Positions 1-9,381 are shown, counted from the stretch's first letter. The stretch is DNA of 55,029 nucleotides from Acanthaster planci (GCF_001949145.1 NW_019091360.1:558923-613951), one strand, 5' to 3'. A program made the numbers and translations. Notes: generated by a model from the letters alone, not told the origin.

Positions 1-969
1 TCCTTATTCGGAAAAGATCTTTAGAAGTGAATGGAATCATCACATTGTCATTTGTCAAAAAACAGCTTTTGCATGTCCTGTGCAACCCATTTGATGGGCG
101 ACGCACGACGGGCGACGCATGACGGCAGATATGGAATTCCATACTATAAACTACAGTGCAGACTGTGTGAGTCTAATCCTTTGTTCTGCACCACATGGTC
201 TAAAGCTGAATTCCTTCACAGCTTTTACACATTAGAAATACAGTTAGTTAACTGTAACTGTTAGACCACTCTACATCTTAATTTAGTATCACAGTGCTAG
301 GAATTCTAGTCAAGGAACACTTGTAAGAGCAGAGATAAATCTATTAATAGTATGGAGGATCATCTAATGGTGGGCTCTGAACATGACTTTCTTTATACAA
401 GATTAAAAGAAAATCACATTAGAATTACATTTTAGTCTGAATGACGAAGTAAAACTTCTAATGGTGTTTCCAAGACAAAACAAAGGGTGCGAAATGGAAG
501 AAACTTACAGAAGACTATGCCAAACAGCCGTGCTCCGTCACAACCTTCCCCGCATCAGAAACTTCAAAAGAACCTTTGCCAAAATTACAAACTAACTAGT
601 TTGACACTAAAACTACTGACTTACAATACAAATAGCAAATTACGGCAAACTCACCCCAGCTGCAACTGGTGACAAGAGCAGAAAAGTGCAAATGTGGGAA
701 GGCTGAAGAGAGCTGTGAGTGGTAATGCTCACTCTTCAGTAACATGCACCAGTCTGAACAATTAACTGCAGGAAGCTCGATGAGCAATGCTAAACTATAA
801 GGTGGTACGGGGTACCAGACAAGTTGCTGACTAAACTAAGAAAGCTTGTAAAAGAAAAATTGTCATGTAAAAAACATTCAAATCTCCCTTCCACACACAG
901 ATACTGAAAGAGTGCTTAGCATGGTCTTCTCGTGAGAGAGATTTGTGAGAGATTTGATTAGTATTTACA
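1..969. other. AT-rich DNA without a recognisable gene
   Basis: Only short chance reading frames are present, with no splice-flanked coding stretch and no structured repeat that I can see. Confidence 0.6.
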
Positions 970-1185
970 TGGAAGAGAGCTGATCACTGTAAACATCGAC
1001 TACAAGCCGTTGGTGCCAATCTTCAAAAATCGATACATAAAGCTCTTAAAAGGCTCAAATGCATGCTTCTGAGGTTACAGAAGTATGACATGAGCGTACA
1101 GTACCTGCCGGGAAGCCAGATGTAAATAGTTGACACGCTGAGCAGAGCTCACCCACAGACCATCCACTAGATACACTTGTCAGAG
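970..1185 (+). pseudogene. Ty3/Gypsy retrotransposon RNase H remnant
   Basis: The translated stretch shows the hallmark order of the Ty3/Gypsy RNase H region that follows reverse transcriptase: an Asp-Tyr-Lys-Pro-Leu motif (usually DHKPL), a Leu/Arg-rich helix ending in LRLQKYD, then YLPGS, then a degraded version of the usual ADTLSR. At least one frameshift lies near 1045-1055 and a stop sits within the YLPGS-to-DTLSR segment. No reverse transcriptase, integrase or intact LTR is visible nearby, so this is an isolated fossil. Assignment rests on motif recognition only. Confidence 0.75.
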
Positions 1186-1373
1186 TACCACATGCTTCAG
1201 CAGAAGCAGGAAGAGCGGCTCATGGCAACGGTTGAAATCATCAGCTATATCTTTGAATAAAGGATAGCACACAGCTGCAGATCTAGAAGTCCACGGAGAC
1301 TGATCCGGTTCTACAAATGTTAAAGTATGTAGTGCTTGAATGATGGCCAAAACAGACAACCTTTAACCTTTAC

Positions 1374-1467
1374 ATACAAAAGTTAACATTCAGATCTTTG
1401 GTCTTGAGCCACACTGCAGATTAACAGGTGTATTCTCGGTAGATTTTCCTGCTGCAAGGTCTTCCTT
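1374..1467 (+). repeat. Direct repeat, copy 1
   Basis: About 94 bp beginning atacaaaagttaacattc recurs 555 bp downstream at 1929-2022 in the same orientation, with scattered substitutions (about 85 percent identical by eye). The core tgtattctcggtagatttt is shared. Possible remains of retroelement LTRs or of a dispersed repeat. Confidence 0.75.
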
Positions 1468-1928
1468 CCGTAACAAGTTCCTGAACAAGGAACAAAAAGA
1501 GCCGATGATGTTGTATGATTTAGCCCTGTCAATTTGGATGCTGAATATTTCAGTTTTTGTCTGGCCAATAGCAATGCTTTACCATGAATTACGTTTCAGT
1601 GTCAATACTGGGACAACTAATTCAAAGTACTCTAGTTTGGAATTTTTTACAATATTTACAATTTATTTACCAAATTTAAGAGTTTTTTCTCCTCTAAAGT
1701 CTTTGTCTCAGATTACTTCTTCCTAGACAAAAGTCCTTGTCTTACAAAGATGAAAAACTAAATGAATTCACTGTAAAAGAAAAATAAAAATTAAAAGAAA
1801 AAAAGATTATAAGGGCCTTTTCCCGTTCCCTTCTTGCCGTACAGGCTGAGTTCCAGAGTATGGTTGTTTCTTTCTTTAAGTTAAACGTTTTATCTTTGAT
1901 CTCTGTTCTTTAAAGTTACATGTGCAAG

Positions 1929-2022
1929 ATACAAAAGTTAACATTCTGATCTTTGGCCTTAAGTCACACTCCAGATTAACTGATGTATTCTCGGTAGATT
2001 TTCCTTCTGCAAGGGCTTCCTC
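1929..2022 (+). repeat. Direct repeat, copy 2
   Basis: Second copy of the 1374-1467 repeat. The spacing of 555 bp between copies is short for LTRs of a full element, so a truncated or nested element is more likely. Confidence 0.75.
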
Positions 2023-2429
2023 CAGCCATTTGATGACTTGGGCCTACATCTGTGCCAGATGGTTTTCAGCGACTGCAGTCAACAAGTTTTTTCTATCTTT
2101 TGGACCTTGCGGACATCTAAATAATGTATAATAAAATTCAAACTTTCCAAAATATCTGTCTTGTGATCAATTTGATTACTAGAGCAACAGATACAGTAGA
2201 TCATTATACTTTGGATATATTCTCAAAATTGGCTCAATTGTTTAAAATCTGCTTGTTAGAGGAATGCATACGTTTGAAGACTTAGTGCATTTCAAACAAT
2301 CTAAGGCTTGTTTCTCCTTAGAAATTTTGTACCAGGTAATTAGCTTGGGCTTGTAAACAAATTAAATCTTTTCGAAAAAGTTAAAACTTACGATTTTTCT
2401 TCAGGTGTTTCTTTCAGGTTGAGTCTTCC

Positions 2430-3072
2430 CTGCCACCAAACTCCCGACGAGTGTTAATGTAGTTTTGCCCAAAAGGTAAAACTTTGGCATGCCTGCCCTG
2501 ACCACTTATGTCAAGCTTTTATCAGTTTAATGCATACGGCTCCAACACGAGATAATTGTGGTGTTTCTATCATATAGCCGGCACTTCGCCTGTGACAAAG
2601 CATTGCCATTGGCGAACCAAAAACAATTAAATAACAATTCGCTGTAACAGGAAAAAAAGGTCACGGGGCGTGCGCAAAAAAGCCAATCACAATGCAAAGC
2701 CATCAGCCCTTCCCGCAGCCCCAGCACCTTGGTGGGGGGCGCTGGGCGACGAGCGGAGGGTGCACTGCCTGCATCATTACAGCCTGATAAAATTGTAGCG
2801 CCGGCGGGTCCGGCCGGTGGGGGCGCCAGCTCGGACCCGCATGGAGTTGGCTGGCTGCCACGCTCGTTGCGTTGCGAACGGCCCGCTGTTTTCCCGCCTA
2901 GCGTCTGCGCAGTCCCTGCCGCCAGGCGCCATGTTGAGAGTAGAGCTTGTCGGAAGAGCACATTGCAGTGTACGCAATAGCAATAAAGCAGAGATTTTGT
3001 GACCAGAACAGTGAGTTGCACCTGAGTGTCGTTCTTCACAGCGTCGAACCCTGTTCAGCGGGACACGCTACA
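2430..3072 (+). repeat. GC-rich block resembling an LTR or solo LTR 3' part
   Basis: A sharply GC/CpG-rich block (about 2640-2940) is followed by an AATAAA-type signal (about 2981), a GT-rich stretch and a terminus ending in ...gctaca at 3072. That order (promoter-like, poly(A) signal, end in CA) is what an LTR looks like. I could not find the matching 5' TG boundary or a second copy in the window. Alternatives are a CpG-island promoter or a host first exon. The motif gcgccatgttg (YY1-like) lies at about 2927. Confidence 0.3.
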
Positions 3073-3161
3073 TAATTTATCCTCGACTCCATGGGCTGCG
3101 AGCGCGTTCCTTCACGAGCCCTGGCCGTATACGTAGGATTCGAAAATAACGCTGATTGGCT

Positions 3162-3166
3162 GTTCA
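3162..3166. repeat. Target-site duplication, left copy (gttca)
   Basis: The five bases gttca immediately precede the left terminal inverted repeat and recur exactly at 14525-14529 after the right one. Confidence 0.85.
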
Positions 3167-3310
3167 AGTAGTTGAGAGCGGTACGCACAAGACCCACCCC
3201 ACCTTCAATCATCGTCCCCCAGTTTAGCACAAAATACCAAAACTAAACCACGGCAAAATCGAAACCCTCCAAACCCCTGCGACCAACTTTTAAAAATTTT
3301 TATAAAGCCA
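3167..3310 (+). repeat. Left terminal inverted repeat
   Basis: It matches the reverse complement of 14385-14524 with only a few substitutions and small indels (about 93 percent by eye). The conserved inner landmark is ccaccttcaatcatcgtccc; the inner limit is around ttaaagcca. Confidence 0.92.
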
Positions 3311-3368
3311 TTCCACCCTCGGTAATCCGAGAATATCTAAAACCATCTCGCTCTTATAAAACCCACGT

Positions 3369-3460
3369 TTCGATTTTGCCGTGACTTAGTTTCTGATTAC
3401 CGCGAAAAGGGACGATGATTGAAGGTGGGGCGTGTCTATTGCGTAACGCTCTCAACTACT
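3369..3460 (-). repeat. Internal inverted copy of the element terminus
   Basis: This stretch reads in the right-end orientation: ...gacgatgattgaaggtgggg... ending ctcaactact, like the outermost bases of the right terminal repeat. Together with 3167-3310 it makes a 294-bp foldback at the left end. No target duplication flanks 3460 (next bases are aaggt), so it is not a cleanly inserted mini-element. Confidence 0.85.
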
Positions 3461-3546
3461 AAGGTTACAAAAGAGACGATGCTTTTGGTCTGGAATTACC
3501 GAGTAAAAATGAGACAAATCTATGCCAAAGCCGGAAAAATCAGAAC

Positions 3547-4296
3547 ATGTCAATCCAAGTATACATCGTTTCAGACGACCACGAGCATCTCAATGCCGAC
3601 AACTGTGACCCCAACGTCACCTATGGCCCTTTTGACCCGAGTAAATTAATCATTTCAAAACCCGTGATTAAAGAAGGCACCCATGTGAGTCAATGCAGTT
3701 CGCCCATTTTTACCATCACAACGGCCAAAATAAATTGATTATGACGATAGAATCCTGTTACGGCATAAACCAGCTTTACAAATATGGCACTCGAGATAAA
3801 ACGCCAGAAAATTTAGTGGGTCGGCAAATTTGCTATCAAATACAACAACCTACGACAAACATACTCGATCACATAAATTTGGCCGTTTATAGGTTTATCG
3901 AATCTCAAGAGTCTAATCTCCCGTCTAATATCGTAAACGCCTGCAAAGCCAGTCGTGATATCAATGAATTGAACAAGATCGAATATGAAGTTAAATCACC
4001 TTACACGGCTAAAAACCAAATGTATGTTAAAAAAGATCCCTATGCCTCTCTATTTGATCACCAAAAAAAGACCCATCGACTCGTCAAATATCGATAAATT
4101 TATCAATAAGAGATGCGACGCGCAATCATTTATTTGTCCAAAAGACATATACTACGGTACCCACGGTTTGTTGTCTTGCGGCGCCAGCGTTCGGTATAGA
4201 GTGACAGCAGCAATGTTGAAAATTAGAAACGACGGACTAATTTCAAAGAATTCGGCGTTGCAAGCGTTTAGCATATCTGAATCTTCCGTGGAATAA
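3547..4296 (+). pseudogene. Conserved element gene of unknown function (left-most)
   Basis: Three overlapping reading frames (3547-3738, 3693-4097, 3985-4296) give one continuous protein of roughly 245 residues broken by two frameshifts, near 3730 and near 4080-4095; the second restores the original frame. ATG at 3547 is the first start and gives the acidic N-terminus MSIQVYIVSDDHEH. There is no membrane segment or signal peptide. The central part is mixed alpha/beta in composition and contains an IQQPTTNILDHINLAVY stretch that looks well conserved, but I cannot name a function. The gene lies just inside the left terminal repeat and is followed by a hairpin at 4357-4388. Confidence 0.6.
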
Positions 4297-4356
4297 GAAG
4301 TCGATTCAATTACAAATGAATTGAATTTTAATTTCTTGTGTAATAAAAGTCGACTT

Positions 4357-4388
4357 AACCTCTGTTATTCTTCGGAATAACTGGGGTT
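4357..4388 (+). terminator. Hairpin with TTCG loop downstream of the first element gene
   Basis: Arms aacctctgttattc and gaataactggggtt pair in 12 of 14 positions around a TTCG tetraloop. It sits about 60 bp after the first gene's stop and 50 bp before the next start. Probably a transcript 3'-end structure. A second short inverted pair (aagtcga at 4299, tcgactt at 4350) flanks the region between stop and hairpin. Confidence 0.55.
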
Positions 4389-4425
4389 GTTTTTACGTCA
4401 GTCTTTCCTTAAATAAATAAACAAC

Positions 4426-4434
4426 ATATAAATA
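4426..4434 (+). promoter_or_regulatory. TATA-like box before the TFIIB-like gene
   Basis: acatataaataac lies only a few bases before the ATG at 4438, the same arrangement as before other genes of this element. Confidence 0.4.
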
Positions 4435-4437
4435 ACA

Positions 4438-4946
4438 ATGACATACGCAGAGATTTGCCACCTACTCGGTTACCAGAAAAAACGTGCGAACACGACATAT
4501 TTGAAATAGGCGAAAGCTATGTATGCCGACATTGCGGTCTAATTTTTGAGTGGGTTCCTTCATACACCCCTGAAGAGATAGGATACAGATATTACTATCA
4601 TCAAGTTTGGAAAAAACCCTCCACGAAAATCAGAGAAGATTTTGAGAGAAATAAACATTGAATTGCCCAGTGAACAATCGAGCATAGAATACGTGTTAAA
4701 TCGAGTTTTAGATGGTAAGATATCTAGAGGTAGACCGTTGAAGGCTTTAATTGCGGTATGTTATCAAAAGGCAACCGGGGAGGACGATTTAAAAGTAAAG
4801 GATTTGTTTCAAGTTTCGGATAAGTATTGGAAAACGCCCTCGACAAATTAAACCTAGCCAAACAAGATTTTTCAAAACGTATATAATAGAATAGAGACTC
4901 ACGCATTTTACTTGACCAAAAGCGAGCAGGCGTTTATAAGGCAATA
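4438..4946 (+). pseudogene. TFIIB-like transcription factor (zinc ribbon plus cyclin-like part), broken
   Basis: After a start at 4438 the coding frame shifts early to the one readable from 4455. There a zinc-ribbon-like motif appears: Cys-Glu-His, a 12-residue spacer, then Cys-Arg-His-Cys-Gly followed by hydrophobics, as at the N-terminus of TFIIB/Brf family factors. After another frameshift near 4640-4660 comes a stretch containing ISRGRPLKALIAVCYQKA, resembling the first TFIIB cyclin helices (K/R-GR...IA-A-C-Y). Reading can be followed to a stop near 4946. Complete length would be about 165 residues, much shorter than cellular TFIIB (about 310), so only one cyclin repeat could be present. 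Large DNA viruses encode such factors to direct their own transcription; that role here is inference. Confidence 0.55.
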
Positions 4947-5029
4947 AATAAATAAAAGTCAGAAAAGTAAGCTTTCTCCTCGGTTACTTTAACATTACAA
5001 AATCCACCGAAATCGAATGGCAAAGTCAA

Positions 5030-5457
5030 ATGGAAGGAAGCCCCGCAAAAAGAGCTCCCGATGGAGTTAGACCAGCAATACAGGCTGACTCACTAATATG
5101 TTATTAACACGGATATTATAGAAGCACTTGAACTGATAGTACCGTTTTCAGATTTGCAGATGGATACTTTGGTTCTGTTTTACGACGTAATAAGAAACTA
5201 CATTCGAGCTTACGAGGCGGGTACTTTAGAAGAATTCCGTGTCTCAATTAGTCAAAATAGGCCTTGAGAATCAAATCAGAACGTTAACAAATAAACGTCC
5301 GGGATCAGACAACAAGACAGAAAACGCGTTAATTTATTTAATACTTTTAACTCGAGGTCAAGTCGATACTTACAAAGAAGCTCGCCACATTGCTTTAGAA
5401 TTTTTTCAAGAGCGATTTTTAGGCGACGAAGGGGTTTTCCAACGTGGATTGGTTTGA
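5030..5457 (+). pseudogene. Element gene of unknown function, helical, broken
   Basis: From an ATG at 5030, coding potential runs through an in-frame stop near 5104, a helical Leu/Ile-rich stretch at 5110-5265, a frameshift near 5240-5265, and an open frame to a stop at 5457 (reads ...RPGSDNKTENALIYLILL... in the middle). Roughly 140 residues, mostly predicted helix, with no Cys clusters or signal peptide. It overlaps or abuts the next gene near 5444. I do not recognise the family. Confidence 0.45.
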
Positions 5458-6101
5458 TTTTATCTTAACCGCCATTCCGGGTGTGAGTTTTAAAGTTCAC
5501 GAAAAGTCAAATTTGGTAACGATAATGATAACTGATTCAAATCTCAGATTAAAGTTGGGTAAAGAGGTCGGCAAACTTTTAAATCTGCCAAGAGGTAGAC
5601 TCGTGCCAAACGTGATTTATAAGGGGAAGATAGATATAAATCCTTTTGACAAGCTTTGGATACACTGCCGAGAAATAAACGACAATTTTAACGACCTTAG
5701 TACGCGTTGTGTACCGCGCCAGACTTGAGCAAAAGCGTTAAAGGGTGACTTTGTCTATTACCAACCACAGCCTTAAGTTGCGGCTAAATAAGCAACTGGC
5801 TAACTTATTAGATCTGCCAAAGGTTAAACGTTTACCCCTTGTCATTTATGAAGGCAAGTGTGATTTAAACCCCTAGAAATTTGTGTTTGTACATTGCGCC
5901 CAGTTGAATACCGGTATCAATTTTTATAACGGCAAATCTTCGGATATGTTGAGCGTTTTCGATGCCAATCATAAAGATAAAACGCCCAAAAGTTTAAGTG
6001 ACAGAAACATCAGTGAATTGACCTTTTCTTTAAAAGACAAGGGAGGAGAACTAGTAGACAACAAAGGCGCTGAAATTTTAATCGGGCTAGACATTTTTTA
6101 A
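5444..6101 (+). pseudogene. Element gene with an internally duplicated module, unknown function
   Basis: Two related halves can be read: one at about 5515-5680, the other at about 5750-5910. Each has a Leu-rich alpha segment ending in LLNLP or LLDLP, then a VIY-(K/E)-GK-(I/C)-D-(I/L)-NP motif and a hydrophobic (I/V)HC segment. The second half continues from 5883 to a stop at 6101 with a C-terminal beta-rich tail (ISELTFSLKDKGGELVDNKG). A stop near 5726 and another near 5873 interrupt it. The ORF opening near 5444 has no good ATG. The pattern suggests a minor structural protein, but that is inference. Confidence 0.5.
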
Positions 6102-6103
6102 AA

Positions 6104-6119
6104 CGCGTATATAATAAAA
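6104..6119 (+). promoter_or_regulatory. TATA-type promoter before 6122 gene
   Basis: acgcgtatataataaaaag immediately precedes ATG 6122. A near match, aaaacgtatataatag, lies at about 4876, there inside or at the end of the TFIIB-like gene. Confidence 0.5.
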
Positions 6120-6121
6120 AG

Positions 6122-6556
6122 ATGACTACTAACATTTACCCAGATTTGACTTTAAACTCGGTCGAACAATCAGAAACCAAAGTCTACAGACTCAGAAAAA
6201 TCGAAGAAATCAAATCTCAAATCCAAAGAGAACGCGACGCGCGGGAAACTAGCTACAAGAAGATCAAACGGGTACTCACCGCACTCGGCTACGTGGAGTA
6301 CGGGGTAGAAGTGCTGGGCGCGACCTCGGCAGCCGTCGGCGTTTCCGCAATTTTAGGCGTCGTGACCGGGCCTGTCGGACTTGTAATGGAAGGCATCGCT
6401 TTCGGTGCGTTTGGTGCCTACGCAGCGCTAAAGTACGCCACTCGCCGTTTAACTCACAAAACAAAAAAGCACGATCAAATCCGCGTACTTGCCGATGCTA
6501 AATTAAACACGATCGAGGAATACGTATCTCACGCAATTGAAGACGGTGACATATAG
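6122..6556 (+). CDS. Membrane protein of the element with basic C-terminal domain
   Basis: This is the longest undisturbed frame of the element's left half, 144 residues from ATG 6122. Layout: a charged coiled-coil-like N-terminus (about residues 18-50), a Gly/Ala/Val-rich hydrophobic segment of about 45 residues (about 60-105) able to span a membrane once or twice, then an Arg/Lys-rich stretch with KKHDQIRVLADAKLN and an acidic end. After the TAG stop the same frame continues coding-like (Gln-Glu-Glu..., charged) to about 6700, so the stop may be a later lesion and the original protein longer. Proteins of this build recur in Polinton-like elements; function is unknown, possibly a virion membrane or fusion-associated component (inference). 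Confidence 0.6.
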   Translation: MTTNIYPDLTLNSVEQSETKVYRLRKIEEIKSQIQRERDARETSYKKIKRVLTALGYVEYGVEVLGATSAAVGVSAILGVVTGPVGLVMEGIAFGAFGAYAALKYATRRLTHKTKKHDQIRVLADAKLNTIEEYVSHAIEDGDI

Positions 6557-6888
6557 CAAGAGGAATTTGTGTTGATCTTATCTGAACTAAAAAAGATTAA
6601 CGAAATGAAAGAAAAGATCAGATCGAGTACGTCTACAAAACTGCAAGCGAGCGAAGCGAGCTCGACGAATAAAGAAAAAGAAATTCAAATGTCAAGTAAA
6701 CGAGAGAGCAGAAGCGCTAGCCAACGAACATGCGACGGTTTTTAAAAAAGATCTTATGAAAAAACTTGGCGAGTAAGTTTAACCAAGTCGGTTAAGTACG
6801 AAGTGAGCAAAGCGAGCGAGCCACCTGCTTATCAAGCAACCCAACCAACGGTACCTCCTTTAAAATAAAATAAAGACGTTTAAAATAA

Positions 6889-8169
6889 ATGGGAGCCAAC
6901 TTTAGTCATTTATCAATCGTAGTCGATAAGGACAACTCGCCGAGTTTCCAAATTTAATGCACGCGTATAAATTACCAAAAGTCACCACGGCAAAGCCGTC
7001 AACCGCTGGGTTACCGATCCAATTTCGATTTAATTTTGCGGTCTATTGCGCGACGACGGCTTGTGGTGTGGGTTTTGATTTGCTGTCTGATCCCAATCCA
7101 CACGTGTCGGCTTTATTCAATTTTCACGTATATTATACCGTACAAAAATGCCCAATTCCGAGCGACAACGTATTTGACGCGTTACACAATTATTACGATC
7201 ATCGGAAGTTTACAGACACTTGTCGTCTATTTAACGTCGATTCAAACAAGTTGTTTAAACAAACTCGTGACACTTTGTCAAACGGATTAGGCACTGCTTA
7301 TTATTACGACAACGGTTACGTATCTGTCCCTAATAAAAATTATGATGCATACGACTTACACCTCTCCAACGGCAAATACGCGGGATCTACTTACATGGGC
7401 TTTGGCTGGGCTAAACCACCTAAAGGCTTGGGTCATGCGAGTACTTACACGGTCAATTGGATTTCACAGTCGGACGCGGCCACTTTGGCCTGGTGGGATT
7501 TCATCCTAAAAAGAGTAGCTCGACGGACGTGGGGATCACCAAGGTAAACGAATCCATTAGGGCTTACGGATACGAGTTACACGGTGCACAAGCTCAAACC
7601 AAGACCAGCGTTTTGGACACCGGCACCGGATTAGACGCGCAACGGCAATTTATTACGATCGTGGAATCTTTAATTAATTCAGCCCCCGATCTCGAACAGT
7701 CGATATATCAATTTCAAGATTCGTTGCTATATGCCAAAATGCCTTTAGACTTTGTAGTCGCCCCGGGGTTATATTTGGTGCCCTCGGATATGGACTTACG
7801 CATCGGTACGTATGAAGGTTACAACAGTAATGTACAAATCACGACTGCGGATATGACGACTGGTTACGTACCGAATTTAAATTTAAGGCCAGGGGTTAAG
7901 ATGATTTTGCGGGTGAAGCAAGCGAAGCGAGCAAACCAAAGCAACCAGAACTTTCACCCACTCAACCAAAGCAACCAGAACTTTTACCCACTCAACCAAA
8001 GCAACCAGAACGTTTACCCACTCAACCAAAGCAACCAGAACTTTTACCCACTCAACCAAAGCAACCGGTACCAGATAAAAAACCATTAGACATACATAAC
8101 GAAGAGAAGTTATCTTTAATTATAGGAGCTATCACCATAGGTGTCCTCCTGTATAAAGTATTAACTTAG
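6889..8169 (+). pseudogene. Putative virion protein: myristoylation-type start, Pro-rich repeats, C-terminal membrane anchor
   Basis: ATG 6889 gives an N-terminus MGANFS, which fits the N-myristoylation pattern (Gly2, Ser6). A frameshift near 6955 leads into an open frame to 7547, a second shift near 7460-7500 into the frame running to about 7910, and a third near 7905-7920 into a frame made of 10-residue Pro/Gln-rich repeats. That last frame ends in a hydrophobic segment (LSLIIGAITIGVLLYKVLT) just before a TAG at 8167-8169. About 420 residues in all. The main body is rich in aromatic and beta-type residues. This suggests a capsid-associated or membrane-linked structural protein; I cannot assign a family. 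It is the last gene of the + block and faces the - block across a hairpin. Confidence 0.55.
7940..8065 (+). repeat. 30-bp tandem repeats in a coding region
   Basis: About four copies of a 30-bp unit (caaccaaagcaaccagaact plus ttacccactc) encode a 10-residue Pro/Gln-rich repeat in the frame that reaches the C-terminal membrane segment. Confidence 0.9.
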
Positions 8170-8199
8170 AATAGACGAAAAAGTAAAAGGCATTAAAAA

Positions 8200-8231
8200 A
8201 ACGCTTGTTCTCCACGTGGAAAACAAGCGTT
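8200..8231. terminator. Perfect-stem hairpin between convergent gene blocks
   Basis: aacgcttgtt and aacaagcgtt form a 10-bp stem around ctccacgtggaa, which is itself palindromic (tccacgtgga). It lies 30 bp after the + strand stop at 8169 and 17 bp before the - strand stop at 8248, so it can serve both converging transcripts as a 3'-end signal. Confidence 0.7.
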
Positions 8232-8247
8232 GAAATTTTTTTGCCTA

Positions 8248-8687
8248 TTATAAAACGGGTTTACGTTTTTCGTATAAAAGGCAAACTACATAACCGACCA
8301 CTAAAAATAAAGTCCACAGGTGATCCGCTATCCATCCAACCGCTTTACTCACCACGTTAAATATCCAACTCAAAACGCCACCGATGATTCCAGGCAATTC
8401 AAATAAAAAATATTTGGGTCTTTAATTTCTGTTTCGTAATCAGTTTCGTTGTACCGCTTTTCGATCTCTAAACCACCATATATTTCTTCTTCTTCGTTTG
8501 TCCCAACGGTAATAGGATGTGCAAAATCAGGGTCTTCTAACAACGACGTTTCATTTTGGTCAGTACAGGACGTTTCTGTTTAGGTCGGATTAAGTATTAA
8601 GTCTTCCCAAGCCAATTTCAAGTCTTGATCGGTTTCTTCTTTGTTCTCTAGTGGTATTTCCCAAAAATCAAATCCTCCTTCGGCCAT
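8248..8687 (-). pseudogene. Acidic protein with C-terminal membrane segment, element gene
   Basis: ATG on the minus strand at 8687 starts a Glu/Asp-rich N-terminal half of about 95 residues containing an internal stop near 8581. A frameshift near 8415-8425 leads to a hydrophobic C-terminal third with one or two membrane helices and a short basic tail, ending at 8248. About 145 residues. Acidic N-terminus plus membrane anchor suggests a virion or packaging-associated membrane protein, but I recognise no family. Confidence 0.5.
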
Positions 8688-8715
8688 TTTACTTTAACTT
8701 TAAAATAAACGATTA

Positions 8716-8737
8716 AAAAACCAACTTTACGGTTTTT
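8716..8737 (-). terminator. Hairpin at the 3' end of a minus-strand gene
   Basis: aaaaacc and ggttttt form a perfect 7-bp stem around aactttac; the structure overlaps the stop codon of the 8736-8980 gene. Confidence 0.5.
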
Positions 8738-8980
8738 AAGTGGTTGGTAGACTCGGGGAAAATATCCCTTGTGACACGAGCCTACCCTGGGTAGCTAACG
8801 CACCGCTAGACAGGGCGGTCAATTGTAACGCGTCTTCGATTGCAAATTTATTGAAATCTGGCGGTTTGATTTGAGCTTACTCGACAACATCGCGTAACCC
8901 ATACAAAATCCTTAAAGTACAGCACCGTGATAAACCGTATTGGCGATTCCATTTAGGTCGATTGATTTAGTGTTACTCAT
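8736..8980 (-). pseudogene. Small element gene of unknown function
   Basis: From ATG 8980 (minus) about 80 codons run to a stop at 8736, with a stop near 8910 and a frameshift near 8870. The C-terminal half contains a Pro-Pro-Asp-Phe-Asn motif followed by a hydrophobic helix and a Gly/Pro-rich end. A TATA-like string (ctatatatt on the minus strand) lies just upstream of the start. Small proteins of this build recur in Polinton-like elements; role unknown. Confidence 0.5.
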
Positions 8981-9004
8981 TTTTAATATATAGTATCTTT
9001 AAAT

Positions 9005-9378
9005 TTATTCCATATCTAAAACTTCAGGTGTTTGTTTTTTTGGTTGAACAGTTTGTAAAGGTGTTGCTTGAACTTTTATAGGCGTCGATTTATTTTTCCA
9101 CATTAAATATAACGCGACTGCACCAATCGCTAAACCGCCCAGGATTAAATTTCTATTTTCGGTGACCGTTTCCTAAATTTTATTTCCAGAGCTAGCTTCG
9201 CTCACTTTTAATTTCGCGAGTTGCTGCTTCATCTTTCTGTTATGCTTGGCTAGTTTCTTACCCTGTTCTATGCGTTTTGGATTTTTAACTTTAGTTACTG
9301 TTGCACCTGTGTCTTTACCGGGCTGTTCGTCGGCGTTGATGCTGGGATTGCTTTGCTCGCTTCTTCTGTTGTCGACAT
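9005..9378 (-). pseudogene. Small basic protein with membrane helix, element gene
   Basis: ATG 9378 (minus) starts a Thr/Ser-rich N-terminus that is disrupted by one frameshift near 9300. It is followed by a Lys/Arg-rich stretch (KNPKRIEQGKKLAKHNRKMK), a SEAS-type segment, a stop near 9174, then a Gly/Ala/Leu hydrophobic segment and a charged tail ending at 9005. About 125 residues. Basic plus single-span architecture fits a small virion membrane or DNA-binding protein; inference only. Its promoter-like attataaaag lies within the end of the upstream gene. Confidence 0.5.
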
Positions 9379-9381
9379 CTT

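Noticed and set aside
2777-3039. GC-rich open frames near 2.5-3.0 kb on both strands
   Set aside because: Long frames are expected in CpG-rich DNA with few stop codons; no domain and several overlapping alternatives.
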